From SKLM01 sp964514285 (lineage in GTDB: Bacteria > Chloroflexota > Anaerolineae > B4-G1), in the NCBI GenBank assembly GCA_964514285.1, contig CAZEQC010000008.1, positions 1 to 64,000 of the forward strand: a DNA stretch of 64,000 bases, given 5' to 3'. The notes under the pieces are model-generated. The model ran no database searches. It was not told where the DNA came from and saw nothing but the letters and a program-made list of their open reading frames with translations. This document shows positions 42,351 through 49,697 of this stretch, piece after piece. Both the position numbers and the translations under genes were made by a program. How positions within the stretch are numbered: the first letter of the stretch is position 1; each line of letters starts with the position of its first letter.

Positions 42351-43481
42351 ATGGGCCTGCGAGGGCGTCTGCAAACGCTCCGTACCCTGCACGCGGCCCA
42401 CCGCCAGCGGCCCACGCAAGAACCAGCCGCGCTGCGGATCCAGGATCTCCACGTAGACCTTGAGGAGTTCCACCTGGAGGCAATAAACCTCGAGATCGCC
42501 GCCGGGGAATACTTCGTCCTACTCGGTCCGACGGGAGCGGGGAAGACTGTCCTCCTCGAGACAGTAGCGGGGCTCTTGCCCCCTCTCAGAGGACGCATCG
42601 TCATCGACGGGAACGACATAACCGAGACGCCCCCAGAGCGGCGAGGGTCGGGCTTCGTCTACCAGGACTACGCACTCTTCCCACACCTGAACGTGGCCGA
42701 CAACATCGCCTTCGGCCTGAGGCTGAACCGGCACCTGCCAGGTGACGCAGTCGAGCGCCGAGTTACGGAGATGGCTTGCTTGCTGTCTATCCACCACCTC
42801 CTTCACCGTAGCCCCAACACACTCAGCGGGGGCGAGCGACAGCGGGTCGCCCTCGCGCGGGCCTTGGTTACGGAACCGGCCGTCTTGCTGCTCGACGAAC
42901 CTCTCAGTGCCCTCGATCCCCAGACGCGCACGGGCTTGCAGCGAGAGCTGAGCCGCATCCACCGCCAGCTGAAAACAACCACGCTCCACGTTACCCACGA
43001 CTTCCAGGAGGCTGTGACGCTGGCCGATCGTATCGGGCTCCTCCACCAGGGCCGGATTGTCCAGGTTGGCACACCTGAGGACATCTTCCGTCGGCCGGCC
43101 AGTTCGTTCGTCGCGCGATTCGTGGGCGCTCGCAACCTCCTGGTCGGTGAACTGGTGGAGACAACCGAGGCAGGGCATAGGAGGTTTGAAACCCGTGGGC
43201 TCGACATCGCCGTCGACACTGACCTCCGTGGGCAGGCCCACGCCTCCATCCGGCCCGAAGACATCTTCATCTCTAGGGAACCGGTACGCACGGATCCCCG
43301 AAACTGTTATCAGGGCACCATCGCGCGCATCGCCGACCGGGGGTCACTCGTCTACGTGACGGTCGATGTCCCGCCGGCCTTCGTCTGTGCCATCACTCGA
43401 TACTCGCTGGAGCAGATGGGGCTGCAGCCGGGGATGCCCGTTTACGTCACGTTCAAGCCGTCGGCTGTTCACGTGTTCTAG
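42351..43481 (+). CDS. wtpC: WtpC/ModC-like ATP-binding protein with TOBE domain
   Basis: A 376-residue ATPase for the WtpAB system. It has Walker A GPTGAGKT, signature LSGGERQRVALARAL, Walker B VLLLDEPLSALD and H loop THDFQEA. The C-terminal part (about residues 265-376) is a TOBE-type domain that in ModC/WtpC can bind the anion and inhibit transport. An N-terminal extension of about 27 residues precedes the usual start. The ATG at 42351 has AGGAGAGGG upstream; an in-frame opening further up overlaps the permease and is not coding. Confidence 0.92.
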   Translation: MGLRGRLQTLRTLHAAHRQRPTQEPAALRIQDLHVDLEEFHLEAINLEIAAGEYFVLLGPTGAGKTVLLETVAGLLPPLRGRIVIDGNDITETPPERRGSGFVYQDYALFPHLNVADNIAFGLRLNRHLPGDAVERRVTEMACLLSIHHLLHRSPNTLSGGERQRVALARALVTEPAVLLLDEPLSALDPQTRTGLQRELSRIHRQLKTTTLHVTHDFQEAVTLADRIGLLHQGRIVQVGTPEDIFRRPASSFVARFVGARNLLVGELVETTEAGHRRFETRGLDIAVDTDLRGQAHASIRPEDIFISREPVRTDPRNCYQGTIARIADRGSLVYVTVDVPPAFVCAITRYSLEQMGLQPGMPVYVTFKPSAVHVF

Positions 43482-43612
43482 CTTGGCTTCAACTGCGTCG
43501 TTACGGCGCATATGATCCCGGGGCCAAGCCAGTCGCTCGCTCGGTCCCAGGAAAGATAGGGGCAATTATCGACGAGATCATTCGCGGCATATCAGAAGCC
43601 TTTCGCCTGATC

Positions 43613-44281
43613 GTGACGCTCGACCCGGCGCTCCTGCAGGTGGTGTCACTCTCCCTGCGGGTCTCGGGAATCGCACTTCTGTTCAGCACGGTCATCGGCA
43701 TCCCATTGGGGGCGATGCTCGGACTGAACCGTTTCCGGGGCCGCCGGCTCATCATCGCTCTCCTCTATACCGGGATGGGCTTCCCACCCGTAGTGGTCGG
43801 CTTGTTCGTCTACTTGATGCTATCTCGAAGCGGCCCACTGGGTCAGATGACCGCGCCGGTGATCCCCGACCTCTTCACGCCGGGAGCCATGGTGGTCGCT
43901 CAGACGATCATCTCGTTCCCCTTGGTGGCGGGTTTCACCATGGCTGCCGTCATGGGCGTCGATCCGGGGCTCCGACGACAGGTCCAGGCCCTGGGTGCCA
44001 CCCCTTGGCAGACGACACTGGCTATCCTCGTCGAGGCCCGCATCGGCGTCATCGTCTCGATCATCGCCGGCTTCGGCAGCATCATATCCGAGGTTGGCGC
44101 CGTCATGATGGTGGGAGGGAACATCGAAGGCAGTACGCGCATGCTGACCACGGCCATCGTCCTGGAGACCCGGAAAGGGAATTTCGACTTAGCCATGGCC
44201 ATCGGCGTGATCCTCTTGGCTATCTCCTTCGCGGCGAATCTGCTGATGCAGCGGCTCCAGGGAAGGACGGTCGACGAATGA
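43613..44281 (+). CDS. tupB: TupB tungstate ABC permease
   Basis: A 222-residue inner-membrane permease of the TupB group (tungstate-specific). The N-terminal helix with SLSLRVSGIALLFSTVIGIP, GMGFPPVVVGLFVY and the EAA-like VQALGATPWQTTLAILVEAR segment are typical. The GTG at 43613 is used here, but the family normally carries about 15 residues before this point, and codons upstream (from about 43565) read IIDEIIRGISEAFRLI, which fits that N-terminus; only ATT or ATA could start it. AGGAAAG lies upstream of 43565. It overlaps tupC by four bases. Confidence 0.9.
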   Translation: MTLDPALLQVVSLSLRVSGIALLFSTVIGIPLGAMLGLNRFRGRRLIIALLYTGMGFPPVVVGLFVYLMLSRSGPLGQMTAPVIPDLFTPGAMVVAQTIISFPLVAGFTMAAVMGVDPGLRRQVQALGATPWQTTLAILVEARIGVIVSIIAGFGSIISEVGAVMMVGGNIEGSTRMLTTAIVLETRKGNFDLAMAIGVILLAISFAANLLMQRLQGRTVDE

Positions 44282-45009
44282 GCGACTTCATCTACCGCAT
44301 GCAGAACGTCTCTAAGACCTACGACGAACGGCGTGTGCTCACCGTCGACCATCTGCGTATCCGGCGTGGAGAGATCTTTGCCTTGGTCGGCCCGAGTGGT
44401 GCGGGCAAGAGCACGTTCCTGCGGCTGCTTAACTTCCTAGAAAGCCCAAACACAGGCCGCATCCGGTTCCTCGACGTCGAGTTCAGCTCCATGGGACAGG
44501 TTCCCCTACGACTCCGAAGACGCGTCACCACGGTCTTCCAGCGACCGATTCTCTTGAACCGCACCGTACACGCCAACGTGGCCTACGGGCTCAGGCTGCG
44601 CAGCGAGGAGGACGTAGGAGAGAAGGTCTGCCAAGCCCTGGAGGAAGTCGGCCTCGAGAATCACGCGCGTCAGCGTGCGAGGACCCTGTCCGGGGGCGAG
44701 GCCCAGCGAGTCGCCCTGGCGCGGGCCATTGTCCTGGACCCCGACGTCCTACTGCTTGATGAGCCGACGGCCAACCTCGATCCCTACAACGTTGGCTTGA
44801 TCGAGGAGATCGTTCAGCAGCGCAACCGTGAGCAGGGCACCACCCTGGTGTTGGTCACACACAATGTCTTCCAGGCCAAGCGGTTAGCCGACCGCGTGGC
44901 GCTGATGCTGGAAGGCGAGATCGTGGAGGTAGCCGACGTCGAGACCTTCTTCGAAGAACCCGACGATCCACGAACCGCCGCGTTCGTCCGCGGCGATATG
45001 ATCTACTAA
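44278..45009 (+). CDS. tupC: TupC tungstate ABC ATP-binding protein
   Basis: A 243-residue ATPase that couples ATP hydrolysis to the TupB permease. Walker A GPSGAGKST, Q loop VFQRPILLNRTV, signature LSGGEAQRVALARA and Walker B VLLLDEPTANLDP are intact. Unlike the WtpC-like ATPase it has no TOBE extension, which fits TupC. The start ATG lies in the four-base overlap ATGA with tupB. TupA follows 20 bases downstream, giving gene order B-C-A. Confidence 0.93.
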   Translation: MSDFIYRMQNVSKTYDERRVLTVDHLRIRRGEIFALVGPSGAGKSTFLRLLNFLESPNTGRIRFLDVEFSSMGQVPLRLRRRVTTVFQRPILLNRTVHANVAYGLRLRSEEDVGEKVCQALEEVGLENHARQRARTLSGGEAQRVALARAIVLDPDVLLLDEPTANLDPYNVGLIEEIVQQRNREQGTTLVLVTHNVFQAKRLADRVALMLEGEIVEVADVETFFEEPDDPRTAAFVRGDMIY

Positions 45010-45029
45010 CCAATCATAAGGAGGAATCG

Positions 45030-45947
45030 ATGTTCCGACGAATCGTGAGTCTGTTGACGGCGCTGACTCTGTTGGCCGGCACGCTGATGGCGTGCGGCCC
45101 GCAGCAACCAACCGAACTCCCACCCACCCCCACCCAACGTCCACCAACGGCCACAGAGACCGAAGCGGAGGAGACGCGGACGCTGACCCTAGCCACCACC
45201 ACCAGCACCGAGAACTCGGGGCTGCTCGGCTATCTGCTGCCCTTCTTCGAGGAGGAGTACAACACCGAGGTCGAGGTCATCGCGGTGGGAACGGGCCAGG
45301 CCCTGCAGATCGGCGAGGATGGGAACGCCGACGTCCTGATGGTCCACGCCCGCTCTCTGGAGGACGCCTTCATGGATGCGGGACACGGCGTCCGGCGCGA
45401 GGACCTGATGTACAACGACTTCGTCATCGTCGGCCCGCGCGATGATCCGGCCGGCATCGAGGGCACGACCGATGCCGCCGCCGCTTTCGCTCAGATTGCG
45501 GAGGCTGAGGCTACCTTCATCTCCCGCGGCGACGAATCGGGCACACACACCAAGGAGAAGACCATCTGGTCCGCCGCGGGTGTCGAACCCTCCGGCGACT
45601 GGTATATAGCCGCTGGGCAGGGCATGGGCGCCGTGTTGACTATGGCCGACGAGCAGGAGGGCTATACCCTCAGCGACCGGGCCACCTACCTGGCCCGCAC
45701 CCTGGAGGGGACTGACCTGGTCATCCTCACCGAGGGTGACCCGATCCTCTTCAATCCGTATGGCGTCATCGCCGTCAATCCCGACAAGAGCCCGGAGATC
45801 AACGCCGAGCTGGCCAACCAGTTCATCGACTGGCTCATCTCCGTGCCCACCCAGGAGAAGATCGCCGAGTTCGGTGTGGAGCAGTTCGGCTCGCCGCTCT
45901 TCACGCCCGACTCAGAGCCTTGGCGAGAGGCGAACCCGGACGGCTAG
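45030..45947 (+). CDS. tupA: TupA tungstate-binding lipoprotein
   Basis: A 305-residue exported lipoprotein (lipobox LMAC, Cys22) with a proline/threonine-rich linker (about 24-48) and a type II binding fold. The TupA motif LATTTSTENSGLL (about residues 53-65) lies in the anion site; FVIVGPRDDPAG and FISRGDESGTHTKEK are also diagnostic. TupA proteins bind tungstate in preference to molybdate. AAGGAGG lies seven bases before the ATG. Having both Wtp-like and Tup systems side by side is unusual. Confidence 0.94.
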   Translation: MFRRIVSLLTALTLLAGTLMACGPQQPTELPPTPTQRPPTATETEAEETRTLTLATTTSTENSGLLGYLLPFFEEEYNTEVEVIAVGTGQALQIGEDGNADVLMVHARSLEDAFMDAGHGVRREDLMYNDFVIVGPRDDPAGIEGTTDAAAAFAQIAEAEATFISRGDESGTHTKEKTIWSAAGVEPSGDWYIAAGQGMGAVLTMADEQEGYTLSDRATYLARTLEGTDLVILTEGDPILFNPYGVIAVNPDKSPEINAELANQFIDWLISVPTQEKIAEFGVEQFGSPLFTPDSEPWREANPDG

Positions 45948-46043
45948 GTAGCAGGAGCGGGCTCAGCACGGTCGTGCCCAGGTGCACAGGCAGGATGCAG
46001 GCTCAGAGCCTGGTCGCGATCCAGGTCGAACACTTGACACGTT

Positions 46044-46078
46044 CGCCGTCCGCTGGAGGGAACGTCCAGCGGACGGCG
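46044..46078 (+). repeat. Perfect 14-bp hairpin after tupA
   Basis: CGCCGTCCGCTGGA (46044-46057) and its exact complement (46065-46078) enclose a 7-base loop. It lies 96 bases after tupA with no T-tract. It could end the Mo/W transport transcript or be an operator or repeat element. Confidence 0.55.
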
Positions 46079-46152
46079 GCGGGGCTCCTGACGAACCATC
46101 TCGATCCCTGTGCACGTTCCGTGGAGATGAACGAACCGATAGTCCCGTCGGG

Positions 46153-46262
46153 GCGCCGATTCTCGACGGGCGCGCTAACGAGTTGTCGCGCCCACCTGCC
46201 GGTGCGTTGCACCTGATCAGCTTATGTCCACGACAACTCGTTAGTGCGCCTATTCTCGACCG
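46153..46262. repeat. Composite inverted and direct repeat
   Basis: A 20-base inverted repeat (46169-46188 and 46231-46250, 19 of 20 matching) is flanked by direct copies of the motif GCGCC-ATTCTCGAC (46153-46167 and 46246-46260, one base differing in each context). A small hairpin GGTGC/GCACC (46201-46213) lies between. The whole 45948-46373 gap has no gene; besides these repeats and the promoter at 46268 I see nothing in it. It resembles a small palindromic repeat element but I do not recognise a named family. Confidence 0.5.
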
Positions 46263-46267
46263 TTAGC

Positions 46268-46295
46268 TTGACTTAGGCGCAGGCCTTGGTATAGT
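46268..46295 (+). promoter_or_regulatory. Promoter of the molybdenum-storage-like gene
   Basis: -35 TTGACT (46268-46273), 16-base spacer, -10 TATAGT (46290-46295), about 80 bases before the start codon at 46374. Confidence 0.55.
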
Positions 46296-46373
46296 AAGTC
46301 CCTCTGGAGACCTCAACGCTCGTCAGATGAACTACCGTATGCTTATCTCAGACCGAAGCCACAAGGAGGTCGA

Positions 46374-47213
46374 ATGACCCTCAAACGTGACGAAAGCGGT
46401 CGATTGCACATCGACACGCCCCTTATGGCCGAGTCCCTTATGGACAAGTCACTCCTCGATGCCACCGAGACGGAGACCGTCTTTCGTGCCTTGCCCGATC
46501 TCAACGTCATCAAATTGGGCGGGCAGAGCATCATCGATCGTGGCCGTGAAGCAGTGCTCCCCCTCGTCGAGGAAATCGTCACCGCCCGTTCGGAGCACCA
46601 ACTCCTGGTCACCACCGGTGGCGGAACTCGCAGTCGTCACGCCTATGTCATCGGGATGGATCTGGAGATGCCCACTGGCGTGCTGGCCAAGCTCGGCTCC
46701 AGCATCAGCGAGCAGAACGCCCTCATGCTCTCGATGCTGCTGGCGCCTTACGGAGGCATCAAGATCGGCCACGACGACCTGGTCAAGCTGCCCGCCTACA
46801 TGGCCCTCGGGTCCATTCCCGTCATGCACGCTATGCCACCCTACGGGCTCTGGGAGGAACCGCCCGAGAGGGGCCGCATACCACCGCACCGCACGGACAG
46901 TGGCGTCTTCCTCACCGCCGAGGTCGTGGGAGCCAGGCGCTGTATCCTGGTCAAAGACGAGCAAGGTTTGTTCACCGCCGACCCCAAGAAGGATTCCGAC
47001 GCCGAGTTCATCCCCGAGGTAGAGGTTAGCGAGCTTCTGGAGATGGACCTGGACGACCTGCCCGTGGAGCGCTCTATGCTGCGTGCCCTGGTCAGCGCTC
47101 GCAGCGTCCACGAGGTATTCATCATCAACGGGCGTGAGCCCGGGAACCTGACTCAAGCGCTTGCCGGGGAGAACCCAGGGACGCGAATCTATCGCCAAAG
47201 CCACTCTCAATGA
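46374..47213 (+). CDS. Molybdenum storage protein (MosA/MosB)-like amino acid kinase fold protein
   Basis: A 279-residue member of the UMP kinase-like fold that matches MosA/MosB, the subunits of the ATP-dependent cage that stores molybdate or tungstate as polyoxometalate clusters. NVIKLGGQSIIDRGREAV, TTGGGTRSRH, RIPPHRTDSGVFLTAE and PVERSMLRALVSAR correspond to conserved MoSto segments, notably RIPPHR-D-G. Only one subunit gene is seen where Azotobacter has two, so a homo-oligomer is implied. AAGGAGG precedes the ATG and it has its own promoter. UMP kinase is the alternative, but its location and the MoSto-specific segments argue against that. Confidence 0.82.
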   Translation: MTLKRDESGRLHIDTPLMAESLMDKSLLDATETETVFRALPDLNVIKLGGQSIIDRGREAVLPLVEEIVTARSEHQLLVTTGGGTRSRHAYVIGMDLEMPTGVLAKLGSSISEQNALMLSMLLAPYGGIKIGHDDLVKLPAYMALGSIPVMHAMPPYGLWEEPPERGRIPPHRTDSGVFLTAEVVGARRCILVKDEQGLFTADPKKDSDAEFIPEVEVSELLEMDLDDLPVERSMLRALVSARSVHEVFIINGREPGNLTQALAGENPGTRIYRQSHSQ

Positions 47214-47218
47214 TCTCT

Positions 47219-47617
47219 CTATGCATCGCTGGCTTCCCCGGCAGGGGTTCGGCCCTCCTTAGCCGCGCGTCCGTCTGCCAAGCCGCCGACACCACGCGAG
47301 CGCCGAGGGCCGCGCGGTTGGGGCGGGGCCACCTCGAACGTCCCCCCCTCGACCTGGAGCGCATAACCTTCGCTCAGCGCCAACGCCACCTGACGGCGAG
47401 CATGGGAGACGATCCGCTGAAAGGTAGAGCGAGAGACGCCCATGCACTCGGCCGCCTCGGCCTGGGTCAGGCCCTCAAGATCGGCCAATCGCAGGGCCTC
47501 TCGCTCCTCCTGCAACAGGGTCACGCGACGCAGCCCATCCAGCGGTACGCCGGCTGGCTTGTAGATAGCCGGTTTCGGCTTCTGTGGTATGATGCGTCGC
47601 TTGCGGGGCCGGCCCAC
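47219..47617 (-). CDS. DUF134 family DNA-binding protein
   Basis: A 132-residue predicted transcription factor. It starts GRPRKRRII and has a sigma70 region 4-type helix-turn-helix (about residues 40-90; LTQAEAAECMGVSRSTFQRI), as in DUF134. The tail is basic and low-complexity. I chose the GTG at 47617, with GAGGG upstream on the minus strand, which directly abuts the stop of the small gene upstream. The family is often found near molybdenum or iron-molybdenum cofactor genes (general knowledge), and here it faces the moa operon across a shared promoter, so regulation of Mo/W genes is likely. Confidence 0.82.
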   Translation of the reverse strand: MGRPRKRRIIPQKPKPAIYKPAGVPLDGLRRVTLLQEEREALRLADLEGLTQAEAAECMGVSRSTFQRIVSHARRQVALALSEGYALQVEGGTFEVAPPQPRGPRRSRGVGGLADGRAAKEGRTPAGEASDA

Positions 47618-47618
47618 G

Positions 47619-47852
47619 CTATCCCTCGCTGGGATCGCGACGCCGGCGGCCTTTGCCCTCCTCAGCCCCCTCCCCCCGAGGAAGATAGACGATCTCGGCC
47701 GGGAGATCGGCGGCGAGTTTCTCCAGCTCGGCGCGACGGATGCGCGTCTTGTAGACCCGCAGATCCACGCCGTGCGAGGCCACGATGGCAAAGCGCGGTC
47801 GCCCTGCGCCCTTGCCCACGTGGCGTCGATGACGCACGTACAGCTTACTCAT
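47619..47852 (-). CDS. Small basic protein upstream of the DUF134 gene
   Basis: A 77-residue protein (MSKLYVRHRRHVGKGAGRPR at the start) with a short alpha/beta-looking core (FAIVASHGVDLRVYKTRI, LEKLAADLPAEIVYLPRG) and a basic tail. AGGAGG lies ten bases before the ATG, and a strong promoter (47922-47894, minus) drives it. The stop is one base away from the DUF134 start, so the two form one unit. I do not recognise a family; a co-regulator or ligand-binding partner is a guess. Confidence 0.65.
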   Translation of the reverse strand: MSKLYVRHRRHVGKGAGRPRFAIVASHGVDLRVYKTRIRRAELEKLAADLPAEIVYLPRGEGAEEGKGRRRRDPSEG

Positions 47853-47871
47853 ATCTAGGAGCCTCCTCTTA

Positions 47872-47891
47872 TTTTGAGCATATACCCAAAA
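47872..47891. promoter_or_regulatory. Palindromic operator candidate in a divergent promoter
   Basis: A 20-base imperfect palindrome (16 of 20 positions symmetric): TTTTG-x-G-x-ATAT-x-C-x-CAAAA. It covers the predicted start of the minus-strand transcript and the -35 of the plus-strand promoter. The DUF134 protein is the natural candidate ligand. Confidence 0.55.
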
Positions 47892-47901
47892 CTAGTATAC
47901 A
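47874..47901 (+). promoter_or_regulatory. Plus-strand promoter of the moaA operon
   Basis: -35 TTGAGC (47874-47879), 16-base spacer, -10 TATACA (47896-47901). It overlaps both the palindrome and the opposing -10, so the two directions should compete. Confidence 0.45.
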
Positions 47902-47922
47902 CGACGTAGAAAGGTCTGTCAA
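47894..47922 (-). promoter_or_regulatory. Strong promoter of the small protein-DUF134 unit
   Basis: On the minus strand, perfect -35 TTGACA (47922-47917), 17-base spacer and -10 TATACT (47899-47894). Confidence 0.75.
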
Positions 47923-47957
47923 CCAACGTGAAGCCAGGCGAAACAAGACAAGCACGG

Positions 47958-48674
47958 ATGGTGGAGGAAGCAGGTTTCTTCATCGGCCTCGACGACACCG
48001 ACACCCGTGAATCCCGTGGCACTGGCCACCTTGCGCGTCACATCGCCGCTGTGCTGGCGCGCCACTATCCGCTGTTGGGCGTGACGCGTCACCAGTTGCT
48101 CTTCGATCCTCGCGTGCCGTACACCGCGAAGAACAGCTGCGCCGCTATCGTATGCGCGTCGAACGGTCACATCGACCCCCAGGCATTGATGAGTCGCGTC
48201 CAGGCAATCATGCGGAAGCACTTCAACCCCGGCAGCGACCCAGGCCTCTGCATTGCGCCGCTCGGATACGAGCCGCGCCTTCCCGAGCCGATCACCGCTT
48301 TCGGGCGCCGCGCGAAGCAGGAGTTGGTGACTCAAGAGGAAGCCCGCTCCTTGGCCGCCGCTCACGCCATTCCCTTGGCCGGGCTGGGTGGCAGCGAGGA
48401 CGGCGTCATCGGCGCGCTGGCCGCCGTCGGCCTGGCGGCTGGCGGAGACGACGGTCGTTATGTGATGGTCGGACGTTCCAGGGACCTCCAGGGCCTTCAG
48501 CCGATCACCGCCGTGCTGGAGGCGGGCATCGCCGATGTGCGCACTCTCGACGGCCGCCCGGTGACTGCGGGCCTCATCCTCAGCGACAAACTGCGCCCCG
48601 CGCGGCGTGGCGCCCAGCCGATCGCCTTCGTCGAGTGGGCTGAGGGGCACTGGCGTCCTCTCAAGCTCGATTGA
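47958..48674 (+). CDS. TiaS-like nucleotide-binding protein
   Basis: A 238-residue protein whose N-terminal IGLDDTDTRESRGTGHLAR motif matches the kinase-like domain of archaeal TiaS, the enzyme that puts agmatine on tRNA-Ile2. It lacks the C-terminal OB and zinc domains of TiaS, so it cannot be the full archaeal enzyme. Later segments (GLGGSEDGVIGALAAVGLA) also match that domain. I chose the ATG at 47958, which fits the family N-terminus; a GTG at 47928 is possible. It precedes moaA by 21 bases, so a role in cofactor or metal metabolism may be more likely than tRNA modification. Confidence 0.72.
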   Translation: MVEEAGFFIGLDDTDTRESRGTGHLARHIAAVLARHYPLLGVTRHQLLFDPRVPYTAKNSCAAIVCASNGHIDPQALMSRVQAIMRKHFNPGSDPGLCIAPLGYEPRLPEPITAFGRRAKQELVTQEEARSLAAAHAIPLAGLGGSEDGVIGALAAVGLAAGGDDGRYVMVGRSRDLQGLQPITAVLEAGIADVRTLDGRPVTAGLILSDKLRPARRGAQPIAFVEWAEGHWRPLKLD

Positions 48675-48695
48675 AGAAGCGTTAAGGAGCCCTCG

Positions 48696-49694
48696 ATGGC
48701 CCATCTCGACGCCTACAACCGCCCCATCAGCTACTTGCGGATCTCAGTCACCGATCGCTGTAACTTGCGCTGCATCTACTGTATGCCGGATGAGGGCGTC
48801 CCATCCGTCAGCCATCATCGCATCCTGCGCTACGAGGAGATCGAGACCATCGTCCACGCCGCAGCCGATCTGGGGATCACTAAGGTACGGCTCACCGGCG
48901 GCGAGCCGCTCGTCCGGCACGGCATCGTCGATCTGGTGCGTAAGATCGCCCGCATCCCCGGCATCGACGATCTGGCCATGACCACCAACGGCATCCTGCT
49001 GGCTCGCTACGCTCAGCATCTCTCCGACGCTGGGCTCCACCGGGTCAACATCAGCTTGGACACCCTCGACCCAGAGCGCTTCCGCCACATCACCCGCCGC
49101 GGCGAGCTGCAGGACGTCCTATCCGGCATTGAGGCCGCCCGGGCGGCTGGCCTGCGCCCCATCAAGATCAACACCGTCGTGATCCGCGGGATGAACGCTG
49201 ACGAGGTCGTCGACCTCGCTGCCAAGACGCTGGAGGCTGGATGGTGGAACATCCGTTTCATTGAGCTGATGCCGGTCGGCGACGGCGAACTGATGAACAC
49301 GGCGTGGGAAGAGCAGGTCGTGACGGTCCCGGAGATTCGCCAGCGGATCGAGACGGCACTGGGCGAACTGGAGCCCGTCAAGATGCGCGTCGGCAGCGGC
49401 CCTGCCCGTTACTACCAGCTTCCGGGGGCGAAGGGCACCATTGGCTTCATCAGCCCCATCAGCCAGCACTTCTGCTACCGCTGCAACCGCTTGCGACTCA
49501 CTGCTGACGGACAGCTGCGCCCCTGCCTGCTCTCCGATCAGGAGCTCGACCTGCGCACCCCGCTGCGCCAGGGCGCCGGAGCTAATCAGATCAAGGCCCT
49601 GATCATCGAGGCCATCAACCGTAAGCCTATGCGCCACCATCTGGATGAGCACCTCCATCCAGAGCGGCGCGCCATGTCACAGATCGGAGGATAG
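48696..49694 (+). CDS. moaA: GTP 3',8-cyclase MoaA
   Basis: A 332-residue radical SAM enzyme that begins molybdenum/tungsten cofactor synthesis by converting GTP to 3',8-cyclo-GTP. The N-terminal cluster ligands are Cys22, Cys26 and Cys29 (DRCNLRCIYCM), and the C-terminal substrate cluster ligands are Cys260, Cys263 and Cys277 (HFCYRCNRLRLTADG). The essential C-terminal Gly-Gly is present (MSQIGG). TAAGGAG precedes the ATG. Full length. Confidence 0.97.
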   Translation: MAHLDAYNRPISYLRISVTDRCNLRCIYCMPDEGVPSVSHHRILRYEEIETIVHAAADLGITKVRLTGGEPLVRHGIVDLVRKIARIPGIDDLAMTTNGILLARYAQHLSDAGLHRVNISLDTLDPERFRHITRRGELQDVLSGIEAARAAGLRPIKINTVVIRGMNADEVVDLAAKTLEAGWWNIRFIELMPVGDGELMNTAWEEQVVTVPEIRQRIETALGELEPVKMRVGSGPARYYQLPGAKGTIGFISPISQHFCYRCNRLRLTADGQLRPCLLSDQELDLRTPLRQGAGANQIKALIIEAINRKPMRHHLDEHLHPERRAMSQIGG

Positions 49695-49697
49695 GAG

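Noticed and set aside
47958..48674. A functional archaeal-type TiaS
   Set aside because: The protein stops after the kinase-like domain and lacks the tRNA-binding domains.
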